This document shows positions 53,520 to 61,682 of a stretch of 64,000 nucleotides of DNA, in pieces. Positions within the stretch are counted from its first letter, which is position 1. Every line of letters starts with the position of its first letter. Under the pieces are notes generated by a model that saw only the letters and a list, made by a program, of their open reading frames with translations, was not told the origin of the DNA and did not search any database. The DNA comes from Paucidesulfovibrio gracilis DSM 16080 (GTDB taxonomy: Bacteria > Desulfobacterota > Desulfovibrionia > Desulfovibrionales > Desulfovibrionaceae): contig NZ_FUYC01000002.1 in the NCBI RefSeq assembly GCF_900167125.1, forward strand, positions 248,001 to 312,000, written 5' to 3'. A program made the translations under genes and the position numbers.

Positions 53520-55114
53520 TTACCAAGATTCTCGTCTGCGTCGTATATTTTTCCGTGGTGTTTTATCTGGGATACAAAGGCTGGAAAACAACCCGCGAGG
53601 CCTCGGACTATATGCTGGCCGGGCGGCGGATGCATCCGTTCGTCATGGCCATGAGTTACGGTGCCACCTTTATTTCCACATCCGCTATCATCGGATTCGG
53701 CGGGGCCGCCGGGCTGTTTGGATTTTCCCTGCTCTGGCTTACCGTGGCCAACGTCTTCATCGGCGTGTTTCTGGCCATGACGGTGTTTGGCAAGCGCACC
53801 CGCCGCATGGGGCTTTGTTTGAACTGCCACACCTTCCCGGAATTGTTGGGCCGACGGTATGATTCCTCCTTCATTCAGGGATTTTCCGGGCTGATCATCT
53901 TTTTGTTTATCCCTGTGTATGCCGCGGCAGTGCTTATCGGCATTTCCCGTATGCTCGAGGTCTCGTTGAATATCCCCTATGATTGGGCCTTGGTGGGCAT
54001 GACGCTTATCCTGGCGCTTTACGTCGTCACGGGCGGGCTTAAAGCCGTCATGTACACGGATGCGTTTCAGGGAACCATCATGCTGGTCATGATGGCGGTG
54101 CTTTTGATCTTTACCTATACAGCTCTGGGAGGCGTCACCCAGGCGCACCAAACCCTGACGGACATGGCCGCCATGATGCCGGAAAAGCTCCAAAAGGGTG
54201 GCATGATCGGCTGGACCCAGGGAGCGCAGTTCGGCTCTCCGCTTTGGCTGGTCATCTATACCACGATCATTTACGGAGTCGGCATCGGTGTGCTTGCCCA
54301 GCCGCAACTGGCCGTGCGGTTCATGACCGTTCGCAGCGACAAGCAGCTCAACCGGGCCGTGCTCTTCGGCGGAATTTTCATCCCAATGATGACCGGGGTG
54401 GCCTTTATCGTGGGCGCGTTGTCCAATGCCGTGTTCACGGCGCGGGGCGGGGAGCTGTCCATCGTGGAGGCGGGCGGCAACATGGACAAGATCATCCCTG
54501 CCTATATTGAGCAGGTCATGCCGGATTGGTTTGCGGGGTTATTCCTGCTCGGCATGTTCGCGGCGGCCATGTCCACGCTGAGTTCCCAATACCATGTGGG
54601 GGGGACATCCTTGGGACGTGACGTCATCGAACACGGCTTGTTCCGGCGCAATGTGGGTACGGCCCGGGCCTCGCGCATCGGGGTGAGCGTGACCATTCTC
54701 GCCACGCTGGTCTGGGCCTGGGTGCTGCCCGGGTCCGTCATTGCCAGGGCCACAGCCTTTTTCTTCGGTCTGTGTGCGGCGTCGTTCCTGCCGATCTATT
54801 TGTTGGGGCTGTATTGGAAGGGCATGACAAAGGCCGGAGCCAAGGTCGCTATGCTGGGCGGATTCGGTGTTTCCATGCTCTGGCTTTTGTTCGTGCATGA
54901 AAAGGAAGCCGCGGCCATCGGGTTGTGTCGGTGGCTGACGGGGCAGTCCACCCTGGCGGCCTGGGCTGAACCCGGTTCCTGGGTCTGGCTGTTGCAGTGG
55001 GTGGATCCGAATGTCGTGGCCCTGCCGGTCGGTTTCTTGCTGGCCGTGGCAGTGAGCCTGGGAACGCAACCGTTGCGAACGGAACATTTGCAACGGTGCT
55101 GGGCAAACTTCTGA
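53516..55114 (+). CDS. sodium/solute symporter (SSS family)
   Basis: A 532-residue membrane protein with about 13 TM helices. Family signatures include ASDYMLAGRRMHPFVMAMSYGATFIS near residue 30, GGLKAVMYTDAFQGTIMLV near residue 180, and the region LFLLGMFAAAMSTLSSQYHVGGTSL that lines the sodium site. It should import an organic solute with sodium; the substrate (acetate, proline, pantothenate, other) cannot be read from the sequence. If the poly-Phe leader upstream is a real attenuator, an aromatic amino acid or a related compound becomes a candidate. Confidence 0.88.
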   Translation: MITKILVCVVYFSVVFYLGYKGWKTTREASDYMLAGRRMHPFVMAMSYGATFISTSAIIGFGGAAGLFGFSLLWLTVANVFIGVFLAMTVFGKRTRRMGLCLNCHTFPELLGRRYDSSFIQGFSGLIIFLFIPVYAAAVLIGISRMLEVSLNIPYDWALVGMTLILALYVVTGGLKAVMYTDAFQGTIMLVMMAVLLIFTYTALGGVTQAHQTLTDMAAMMPEKLQKGGMIGWTQGAQFGSPLWLVIYTTIIYGVGIGVLAQPQLAVRFMTVRSDKQLNRAVLFGGIFIPMMTGVAFIVGALSNAVFTARGGELSIVEAGGNMDKIIPAYIEQVMPDWFAGLFLLGMFAAAMSTLSSQYHVGGTSLGRDVIEHGLFRRNVGTARASRIGVSVTILATLVWAWVLPGSVIARATAFFFGLCAASFLPIYLLGLYWKGMTKAGAKVAMLGGFGVSMLWLLFVHEKEAAAIGLCRWLTGQSTLAAWAEPGSWVWLLQWVDPNVVALPVGFLLAVAVSLGTQPLRTEHLQRCWANF

Positions 55115-55160
55115 TTCGTTGGTCCCATTCGGCGTGTGACGGCTTGCGGGCCGTCACGCG

Positions 55161-56165
55161 TCAGTCGGGAATCACATCGGCCGGATCAAAACCCAATGGG
55201 TCGGCGGGCTGCATTTCCCGGATGCGGGAAGCGGCGGACTCCAGCGCCTCCCAGGTCTCGCAGCTGATCAGTTCGTTGCGCAGGGAGCGGATATCACGCA
55301 GCCCTTTGGCATAGCGGGGAATGAACGAGCGAAGTTTGCGGAAGGAGCGGTCCGACCCGTCGAATTCTCGGGTATATTGAATGTGCATCCGGACGATGCG
55401 GGCCAGGTGTTCGCCGTCCCGTGGGGGCGATTCCTCCCCGCGCATGAGGGCATGGAAGCGTTCAAAAATAGCGGGGTCGAACATGGCTCCGCGGGCAAAC
55501 ATGACCGCGTCGATGCCGGTCTCCCGCAGGCAGCGCACTCCGGCCTCGGCGGTGTAGAGGTCGCCGGAGCCTACGATGGGGATGGAGACCGCCTGTTTCA
55601 CTTCGGCTAGACGGGACCAGTCCGCCTGGCCGGAAAAGAGCTGCTTGCCATAGCGCGGATGCAGAGTGAGCCAGGCCACTCCGATATCTTCCAGTCGTTT
55701 GGCCACATCCAGAAAGGTGTCCACACCTTTTTCCCAGCCGAGTCGGGTTTTCACGCCGACAGCTCCAGGTCCGGCCTTGTTGACCATGATCTCCGCGATG
55801 GCGTAGAGTCGGTCCGGATTCTCCAGCAACCTGGATCCGGAACCGGATTTGGTAACTTTTCGGACGGGGCATCCTGCGTTGAGGTCAAAAAAACGAAAGC
55901 CCATCTCCAGCGTTTTGTCCATGGCTTGGTGGTAGGAATCCGGATCCGCTCCAAAAAGTTGCACCACCAAGGGAGCATCCTCGGGGTGGGTGTTCAGCAA
56001 ACTGGATGTGCCGCGATTGAAATAACAAAGGCCTTTGGCGGAGACCATCTCCGTATTGGTCACACCGGCGCCGTGAGCGCGGCAGAGCATGCGGAAGGGC
56101 AGGTCGCTGTAACCTGCAAGCGGCGCGAGCCAGGGGATTTCCGGGCGAATGGGCAGGGTGTTCAT
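55161..56165 (-). CDS. tRNA-dihydrouridine synthase
   Basis: A 334-residue flavin enzyme of the Dus family that reduces uridines in the tRNA D-loop. PWLAPLAGYSDLPFRMLCR opens the TIM barrel; the catalytic Cys is in FFDLNAGCPVRKVTKSGSGSRLL, followed by VKTRLGWEK and IPIVGSGDLYTAE, then a C-terminal helical domain. It looks closest to DusB, but I would not fix the subclass. I use the ATG at 56165; the frame is open to 56369 but that part is compositionally unlike coding sequence. It diverges from the tRNA-tuf operon. Confidence 0.9.
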   Translation of the reverse strand: MNTLPIRPEIPWLAPLAGYSDLPFRMLCRAHGAGVTNTEMVSAKGLCYFNRGTSSLLNTHPEDAPLVVQLFGADPDSYHQAMDKTLEMGFRFFDLNAGCPVRKVTKSGSGSRLLENPDRLYAIAEIMVNKAGPGAVGVKTRLGWEKGVDTFLDVAKRLEDIGVAWLTLHPRYGKQLFSGQADWSRLAEVKQAVSIPIVGSGDLYTAEAGVRCLRETGIDAVMFARGAMFDPAIFERFHALMRGEESPPRDGEHLARIVRMHIQYTREFDGSDRSFRKLRSFIPRYAKGLRDIRSLRNELISCETWEALESAASRIREMQPADPLGFDPADVIPD

Positions 56166-56329
56166 AGTGGAAATGCAAATAGGCACCTGGTGTCTTGGTG
56201 TCAATAAAAAGAAGTTTTTTTGCGGAAAAGGCCAAAAAATGCTGGACAAAGGTTTTTGAAGCTGGCAATAGCCTGGGCCGCAACCAAATGCACCGCATTT
56301 TTGGGCCGCAAAAAGGGGCAAAAAAGTGC

Positions 56330-56358
56330 TTGCATAATTGCCGAGGGGCGAGTAAGTT
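56330..56358 (+). promoter_or_regulatory. putative promoter of the tRNA-tuf operon
   Basis: TTGCAT (56330-56335), 17 bp, TAAGTT (56353-56358), placing a start about 10 bp before the first tRNA. GGGGCGAG around the spacer gives a GC-rich discriminator-like setting. Confidence 0.45.
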
Positions 56359-56373
56359 CCCTCGTTCACGCTG

Positions 56374-56449
56374 GCTGGCGTAGCTCAATTGGTAGAGCAG
56401 CTGATTTGTAATCAGCAGGTTGCGGGTTCAAGTCCCATCGCCAGCTCCA
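56374..56449 (+). tRNA. tRNA-Thr (TGT)
   Basis: Acceptor GCTGGCG/CGCCAGC, anticodon stem GCTGA/TCAGC with loop TTTGTAA, so anticodon TGT. The T-arm GGGTTCAAGTCCC is present and the CCA end is encoded. Confidence 0.95.
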
Positions 56450-56458
56450 GTCAGCAAT

Positions 56459-56544
56459 GGTGGGGTTCCCGAGTGGCCAAAGGGAACAGACTGTAAATCT
56501 GTCGGCAATCGCCTTCGGAGGTTCAAATCCTCCCCCCACCACCA
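56459..56544 (+). tRNA. tRNA-Tyr (GTA)
   Basis: Acceptor GGTGGGG/CCCCACC, anticodon stem ACAGA/TCTGT with loop CTGTAAA, so anticodon GTA. It has the long variable arm expected of tRNA-Tyr and an encoded CCA. Confidence 0.95.
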
Positions 56545-56597
56545 CTTTGAATAAACGCTGTAGGAGGCGGGATTCCGCCGGTGACTACGGATGACAA

Positions 56598-56674
56598 GCG
56601 GGAATAGCTCAATTGGCTAGAGCATCAGCCTTCCAAGCTGAGGGTTGCGGGTTCGAGTCCCGTTTCCCGCTCCA
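56598..56674 (+). tRNA. tRNA-Gly (TCC)
   Basis: Acceptor GCGGGAA/TTCCCGC, anticodon stem TCAGC/GCTGA with loop CTTCCAA, so anticodon TCC. The CCA end is encoded. Confidence 0.95.
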
Positions 56675-56715
56675 GTCAACACACCCGCCGTTCCACCTTC
56701 CACAGCATGGCATAT

Positions 56716-56791
56716 GCCCACGTAGCTCAGCAGGTAGAGCACATCCTTGGTAAGGATGAGGTCACCGGTTCAAGTCCGGTCGTGGGCTCCA
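56716..56791 (+). tRNA. tRNA-Thr (GGT)
   Basis: Acceptor GCCCACG/CGTGGGC, anticodon stem CATCC/GGATG with loop TTGGTAA, so anticodon GGT. The CCA end is encoded. It is 61 bp ahead of tuf with no terminator between them. Confidence 0.95.
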
Positions 56792-56852
56792 TGTCTTATT
56801 ATATCGCATTCAACCAAAAAATGCTGACCAGAACTTTATAGGGGGATTTGAA

Positions 56853-58046
56853 ATGGGTAAGGCCAAGTTTGAGCGGAGCAAGCCGCACGTCAACGTTGGT
56901 ACCATCGGTCACATCGACCACGGAAAAACCACTCTGACCGCCGCCATCACCAAGTTGGCGAACATGGCCGGCCAGGGCGAATACGTCGCCTTCGACGAGA
57001 TCGATAAGGCTCCCGAAGAGAAAGAGCGCGGCATCACCATCGCCACCGCCCACGTCGAGTATGAGACGGAAAATCGTCACTACGCTCACGTGGACTGCCC
57101 CGGTCACGCCGACTACATCAAGAATATGATCACTGGTGCCGCCCAGATGGACGGAGCTATCCTCGTCTGCGCCGCCACCGACGGTCCCATGCCCCAGACT
57201 CGTGAGCACATCCTGCTCGGTCGTCAGGTTGGCGTGCCCGCCATGGTCGTGTTCCTGAACAAGTGCGACATGGTGGACGACGAAGAGCTGCTGGAGCTGG
57301 TCGAGTTGGAAGTGCGCGAGCTGCTTTCCAAGTACGAGTTCCCCGGCGACGACATTCCTGTCATCAAGGGTTCCGCCCTGAAGGCTCTTGAGGCCGACAG
57401 CGTGGACGATGAAGCCGCCAAGCCCATCTTTGAGCTGCTGGCCGCTTGCGACAGCTACATCCCTGAGCCTGAGCGCGACATCGACAAGCCCTTCCTGATG
57501 CCCATCGAGGACGTGTTCTCCATCTCCGGTCGCGGTACCGTTGTTACCGGTCGTGTGGAGCGCGGCATCATCACCGTTGGTGACGAAGTCGAAATTATCG
57601 GCATCAAGGATACCGCCAAGACCACCTGCACGGGCGTGGAAATGTTCCGCAAGGTGCTGGACCAGGGTCAGGCTGGCGACAACGTCGGTGTGCTGGTTCG
57701 CGGTGTGAAGCGCGACGATGTCGAGCGCGGTCAGGTTCTGGCCAAGCCCGGTTCCATCACCCCGCACACCAAGTTCAAGGCCCAGGTCTACGTCCTGTCC
57801 AAGGATGAAGGCGGCCGTCATACCCCGTTCTTCTCCGGCTACCGTCCGCAGTTCTACTTCCGCACCACGGACGTCACCGGCGTCGTGACCCTGGAAGAGG
57901 GTGTCGAGATGGTTATGCCTGGCGACAACGCTGTGTTCAACGTCGAGCTGATCGCCCCCATCGCCATGGAGACCGGTCTTCGCTTCGCCATCCGTGAAGG
58001 CGGCCGCACTGTCGGCGCCGGCGCGGTGAGCGAAATCGTGGAGTAA
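56853..58046 (+). CDS. tuf: elongation factor Tu
   Basis: A 397-residue EF-Tu that delivers aminoacyl-tRNA to the ribosome. GTPase motifs are G1 GHIDHGKT (near residue 19), the switch [21 protein letters not shown], and NKCD. Strong preferred-codon use (GGT, GTC, AAG) marks high expression. AGGGGGATTTGAA precedes the ATG. It is read through from the four tRNAs upstream and continues into rpmG. Confidence 0.98.
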   Translation: MGKAKFERSKPHVNVGTIGHIDHGKTTLTAAITKLANMAGQGEYVAFDEIDKAPEEKERGITIATAHVEYETENRHYAHVDCPGHADYIKNMITGAAQMDGAILVCAATDGPMPQTREHILLGRQVGVPAMVVFLNKCDMVDDEELLELVELEVRELLSKYEFPGDDIPVIKGSALKALEADSVDDEAAKPIFELLAACDSYIPEPERDIDKPFLMPIEDVFSISGRGTVVTGRVERGIITVGDEVEIIGIKDTAKTTCTGVEMFRKVLDQGQAGDNVGVLVRGVKRDDVERGQVLAKPGSITPHTKFKAQVYVLSKDEGGRHTPFFSGYRPQFYFRTTDVTGVVTLEEGVEMVMPGDNAVFNVELIAPIAMETGLRFAIREGGRTVGAGAVSEIVE

Positions 58047-58050
58047 GACA

Positions 58051-58200
58051 ATGCGCGTCAACATTCAGTTGCAGTGCACGGAGTGCAAGCGTAAGAACTA
58101 CGCTACCTCCAAGAACAAGAAGAATACTACTGGACGTCTGGAAGTGAAGAAGTATTGTCCCTGGGACAAGAAACACACTGTCCACAAGGAATCCAAGTAG
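58051..58200 (+). CDS. rpmG: 50S ribosomal protein L33
   Basis: A 49-residue L33 beginning [19 protein letters not shown], 4 bp after the tuf stop. The first zinc pair CTEC is present, but the second pair has only one cysteine ([11 protein letters not shown], where the fuller C+ form has CPxC). So three of four ligands remain. Confidence 0.95.
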   Translation: MRVNIQLQCTECKRKNYATSKNKKNTTGRLEVKKYCPWDKKHTVHKESK

Positions 58201-58210
58201 TTTCGAACGC

Positions 58211-58287
58211 AGGGGTGTAACTCTAACGGCTAGAGTGCCGGTCTCCAAAACCGGAAGTTGGGGGTTCGAATCCCTCCACCCCTGCCA
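58211..58287 (+). tRNA. tRNA-Trp (CCA)
   Basis: Acceptor AGGGGTG/CACCCCT, anticodon stem CCGGT/ACCGG with loop CTCCAAA, so anticodon CCA. The 3' CCA is encoded. It lies between rpmG and secE as in many bacteria. Confidence 0.95.
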
Positions 58288-58307
58288 TTTTTTATAGGAC
58301 GGTCCGA

Positions 58308-58565
58308 ATGGCCAGAAGGAAAAGTAAGGACTCCGGCGGCCAGCAGGCCCAGAAGGCCTCCCCGGCAAGCCTGGGAGCCAAGATCTCACAGCTGAAGGAA
58401 TTCTTCGAAGAATCCAAAGTCGAGATCAAAAAAGTCGTCTGGCCCAGCCGGAAGGAAACTGTTGCCACCAGCATCGCCGTCGTGGTTTTCACGGTGGTGG
58501 TCGCCCTGTTTCTGGGGGTTGTCGACTTTGGGCTGTCTCAGCTCATCAGCGTCATCCTGTCCTAA
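58308..58565 (+). CDS. secE: preprotein translocase subunit SecE
   Basis: An 85-residue SecE, a core part of the SecYEG channel. A charged N-terminal arm (about 1-25) leads to the amphipathic segment FEESKVEIKKVVWPSRKET, the family signature, and one TM helix (TSIAVVVFTVVVALFLGVV). It uses AGGACGG as ribosome site and is 25 bp before nusG. Confidence 0.96.
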   Translation: MARRKSKDSGGQQAQKASPASLGAKISQLKEFFEESKVEIKKVVWPSRKETVATSIAVVVFTVVVALFLGVVDFGLSQLISVILS

Positions 58566-58590
58566 CCGCAACGCGTAAGGACACCGGACT

Positions 58591-59154
58591 ATGAGTCAAC
58601 TAGAGCTTACAGGCGGCAGCTCTCACAAGGCCCGTTGGTACATTCTGCACACCTACTCGGGATTCGAGCAGCGGGTTGAGCAGACCATCAAGGAAATGAT
58701 GCGTACCGGCCAGGATGACGGCCTCATCGAGGAAGTCATCATGCCCACGGAAAAAGTCGTGGAAATGGTCAAGGGCGAGAAGCGGACCACTACGCGCAAG
58801 TTTTATCCCGGTTATGTCATGATCAAGATGGTCATGACGGATGATTCCTGGCACCTCATCCAGGACATTCCCAAGGTGACCGGGTTTGTCGGCGGCAAAA
58901 ATCGCCCCACGCCCATGCGCGACAGTGAGGCGCAGCATATTCTGAATATGATGGAGAGCCGCCAGGAAAAGCCGCGTCCAAAATTCAACTTTGGCCGTGG
59001 AGACGAAGTCCGCGTCATCGACGGACCCTTCTCCGGGTTCAACGGAGTGGTGGAAGACGTCAACTACGACAAGGGCAAGCTCCGGGTCAATGTCTCCATC
59101 TTCGGTCGCCAGACCCCCGTCGAGCTGGATTTTGTCCAGGTGGACAAAGGCTGA
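58591..59154 (+). CDS. nusG: transcription antitermination factor NusG
   Basis: A 187-residue NusG that rides on RNA polymerase and links it to ribosomes or Rho. NGN domain: RWYILHTYSGFEQRVEQTI and the FYPGYVMIKMVMTDDSWHLI segment. C-terminal KOW domain: GDEVRVIDGPFSGFNGVVED. Its place after secE is the standard order. Confidence 0.97.
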   Translation: MSQLELTGGSSHKARWYILHTYSGFEQRVEQTIKEMMRTGQDDGLIEEVIMPTEKVVEMVKGEKRTTTRKFYPGYVMIKMVMTDDSWHLIQDIPKVTGFVGGKNRPTPMRDSEAQHILNMMESRQEKPRPKFNFGRGDEVRVIDGPFSGFNGVVEDVNYDKGKLRVNVSIFGRQTPVELDFVQVDKG

Positions 59155-59198
59155 GCAGGCCGGACCCTACGTCTAAAAGGCACCGCAAGGATTGAAAA

Positions 59199-59624
59199 AT
59201 GGCCAAGAAAGTCATCGGTAAAATCAAGCTGCAGATCGCCGCAGGCGCTGCCAATCCGTCGCCGCCCGTCGGCCCGGCTCTTGGTCAGCACGGCGTGAAC
59301 ATCATGGAGTTCTGCAAGGCCTTCAACGCCAAAACGCAGGACCAGAAGGGGATGATCATTCCCGTGATCATCGAGGTCTACGCGGACCGGTCGTTCTCCT
59401 TCATCACCAAGACCCCGCCCGCTTCGGTGTTGTTGCTCAAGGCCGCCAAACTGGACGGCGGCAGCGGCGAGCCCAACAAGGTGAAGGTCGGCAAGGTGAC
59501 CCGCGCCCAGGTGCGGGAAATCGCCGAACTGAAAATGCCCGACCTGACCGCCGCGGACATCGACGCAGCCATGCGCAGTGTCGAGGGAACCGCCCGCAGC
59601 ATGGGCATCGAAGTCAAAGGTTAG
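59199..59624 (+). CDS. rplK: 50S ribosomal protein L11
   Basis: A 141-residue L11: [20 protein letters not shown] at the start, [18 protein letters not shown], and the C-terminal rRNA-binding domain. AAGGA precedes the ATG. It forms the GTPase-associated stalk base with L10/L12. Confidence 0.98.
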   Translation: MAKKVIGKIKLQIAAGAANPSPPVGPALGQHGVNIMEFCKAFNAKTQDQKGMIIPVIIEVYADRSFSFITKTPPASVLLLKAAKLDGGSGEPNKVKVGKVTRAQVREIAELKMPDLTAADIDAAMRSVEGTARSMGIEVKG

Positions 59625-59639
59625 TTGGAGAATCGAACC

Positions 59640-60347
59640 ATGCCGAAACACGGAAAGAAATACAGAAACGCCGTCGAAGGCCGCGACAATGTCGAGCGCG
59701 TCTCGGTGGAAGAAGGTGTCAAGCTGGCTATTGAAGCCTCCTACGCCTCTTTCGACGAAACCGTGGACGTGGCCATTAACCTCGGTGTCGACCCCAAGTA
59801 TTCCGACCAGATGGTGCGCGGAGCCGTCACCCTGCCCAATGGGCTGGGCAAGGACGTGCGCGTGGCCGCCTTCTGTAAGGGGGATAAGGAGTCTGAAGCC
59901 AAGGAAGCGGGTGCCGATGTGGTCGGTGGCGAAGACTTGGTGGAAAAGATCCAGGGTGGATGGCTCGAATTCGATAAGGCTGTCGCTACCCCGGATATGA
60001 TGGCTCAGGTCGGTAAGATTGGTCGCATCCTCGGTCCCCGTGGCCTGATGCCCAACGCCAAGACCGGTACCGTCACCTTTGACATCGGCAACGCCGTCAA
60101 GGAACTCAAGGCCGGTAAGGTCGAGTTCAAGGTGGACAAGGCCGGTGTGCTGCACGCTCCCATCGGAAAGGTTTCCTTTGGCGCGGAAAAGCTTTGCGAA
60201 AACCTCAAAGCCCTGCTGGATACCGTTAATCGGCTCAAGCCCTCTTCCAGCAAGGGAACCTATATGCGGAACCTCGCTGTGGCCACCACCATGGGGCCGG
60301 GCGTGAAGGTGGACGTGTCCACTGTCCGCAAGTTCCTTGGAGCCTAA
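59640..60347 (+). CDS. rplA: 50S ribosomal protein L1
   Basis: A 235-residue L1 beginning [16 protein letters not shown], with the signature [18 protein letters not shown]. It binds 23S rRNA at the L1 stalk and in many bacteria represses its own L11-L1 mRNA. The ATG at 59640 has GGAG upstream; a TTG at 59625 is less likely. Confidence 0.97.
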   Translation: MPKHGKKYRNAVEGRDNVERVSVEEGVKLAIEASYASFDETVDVAINLGVDPKYSDQMVRGAVTLPNGLGKDVRVAAFCKGDKESEAKEAGADVVGGEDLVEKIQGGWLEFDKAVATPDMMAQVGKIGRILGPRGLMPNAKTGTVTFDIGNAVKELKAGKVEFKVDKAGVLHAPIGKVSFGAEKLCENLKALLDTVNRLKPSSSKGTYMRNLAVATTMGPGVKVDVSTVRKFLGA

Positions 60348-60369
60348 CCCTCTCCATCTATGGGACAAC

Positions 60370-60397
60370 CCCGCCTGGATTGCTTCCGGGCGGGTTT
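60370..60397 (+). terminator. hairpin between rplA and rplJ, partial terminator candidate
   Basis: CCCGCC (60370-60375) pairs with GGCGGG (60389-60394) with GGA/TCC inside, then TTTA. The short T-run suggests attenuation more than full stop. Confidence 0.5.
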
Positions 60398-60426
60398 AGA
60401 TATACAACAAGGAAGGCGAGTCAAAG

Positions 60427-60463
60427 ACAGCAGGTGGAGCAAAGCTCCTTAATCATCCTGCCG
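60427..60463 (+). promoter_or_regulatory. ribosomal protein L10 leader
   Basis: GCAGG at 60429-60433 and CCTGC at 60457-60461 close a structure with inner stem GGAGC/GCTCC and the conserved TTAATCATCCTGCCGAGAC tract, about 50 nt before rplJ. This matches the L10 leader, where L10-L12 binds to repress rplJL. Confidence 0.75.
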
Positions 60464-60510
60464 AGACGAGATCTAGACTTGCTTTCCGGGCCAACCGACG
60501 AGGAGTATCG

Positions 60511-61032
60511 ATGAACAGGCAAGAAAAAGCCCAAGTTATTGAGCAGCTTTCTGGGAAGGCTTCTCGGGCGAGCATTGCCGTCGTCACCGGTTTCGCCGGC
60601 ATTTCTGTTGAGCAGAGCACCGCTCTGCGTAAGCAGCTGCGCGAATCCGGGGTCGATTTCCAGGTCGTCAAGAACACCCTGGCCCGGTTAGCTCTCAAGG
60701 ATACCGAACACGGGGTCCTCTGTGAGCATTTCAAGGATAACTGCGCCGTTGCCCTCGGGTACGAAGATCCCGTTCCCCTGGCTAAGGCGCTGGCTGAGTT
60801 TGCCAAGACGAACAAAAAGTTCGAGGTAAAATTCGGCTCCCTTGAAGGGCGCTTTCTTGACGAGAACGACTTGAAGGAACTCGCCAAGCTGCCTGGCAAG
60901 CCTGAACTGCTTGCCTCGGCTCTCGGCACCATGAACGCTGTGCCGACCAACTTTGTGGGTCTGTTCGCGAACCTGCTTCGCAACACCCTCTACGCCTTGA
61001 ATGCCATCAAGGAACAGAAAGAAGCGGCCTAG
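60511..61032 (+). CDS. rplJ: 50S ribosomal protein L10
   Basis: A 173-residue L10: [16 protein letters not shown], then [20 protein letters not shown] and [10 protein letters not shown]. Its C-terminal helix holds the L7/L12 dimers. GAGGAG precedes the ATG and the L10 leader lies upstream. Confidence 0.97.
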   Translation: MNRQEKAQVIEQLSGKASRASIAVVTGFAGISVEQSTALRKQLRESGVDFQVVKNTLARLALKDTEHGVLCEHFKDNCAVALGYEDPVPLAKALAEFAKTNKKFEVKFGSLEGRFLDENDLKELAKLPGKPELLASALGTMNAVPTNFVGLFANLLRNTLYALNAIKEQKEAA

Positions 61033-61085
61033 CACAGGTCCATGCTCACAACCACATAAGGTTACCCCCTAGGAGGACAACGAAA

Positions 61086-61472
61086 ATGGCTGATATCACC
61101 AAAGACCAGGTTGTCGATTTCATCGCCAACATGACCGTTCTGGAGCTTTCCGAGTTCATCAAAGAGCTGGAAGAGAAGTTCGGCGTTTCCGCCGCCGCCC
61201 CCGTGGCCGCTGTTGCTGCCGCCCCCGCTGCCGGTGACGGTGGCGCTGCTGAAGAAGAGAAGACCGAGTTCGACGTCATTCTCACCGGCGCTGGCGACAA
61301 CAAGATCGGCACCATCAAGGCTGTGCGCGCCATCACCGGTCTGGGCCTGAAAGAGGCCAAGGCTCTCGTTGATGAGGCTCCGAAGCCCATCAAGGAAGGC
61401 GTGTCCAAGGACGAGGCCGAAGAGGCCAAGAAGCAGCTCGAGGAAGCGGGCGCCGGCGTTGAAGTCAAGTAA
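61086..61472 (+). CDS. rplL: 50S ribosomal protein L7/L12
   Basis: A 128-residue stalk protein: N-terminal dimer domain ([20 protein letters not shown]), Ala/Pro hinge (about residues 35-55), and factor-binding C-domain with [19 protein letters not shown]. An AGGAGGACAAC ribosome site fits its multi-copy need. Confidence 0.98.
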   Translation: MADITKDQVVDFIANMTVLELSEFIKELEEKFGVSAAAPVAAVAAAPAAGDGGAAEEEKTEFDVILTGAGDNKIGTIKAVRAITGLGLKEAKALVDEAPKPIKEGVSKDEAEEAKKQLEEAGAGVEVK

Positions 61473-61492
61473 CTAGCATTTTATAACAGCCG

Positions 61493-61529
61493 AAGAGCGC
61501 AATCCCCAAAGGGGAGTTGCGCTCTTTGC
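61493..61529 (+). terminator. hairpin between rplL and rpoB (attenuator or processing site)
   Basis: AAGAGCGCAA (61493-61502) and TTGCGCTCTT (61517-61526) form a perfect 10-bp stem with CCCC/GGGG inside; only TTT follows. Since rpoB is 156 bp further on, partial termination or RNase III processing as in other bacteria is likely. Confidence 0.65.
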
Positions 61530-61682
61530 GCTGTATCAGTATAGAATATTTTAGCGTTCCAATTTTTACCATCCGCATTTCCCGTAAACGCCGGCTCCCC
61601 GCCGGCTTTGGCCCCACTGGGGGCGCTGGAGCTGCGCAAGGCAGTCCGTACCTAAACGCCAAACGTATCGCACGAGGGTACA

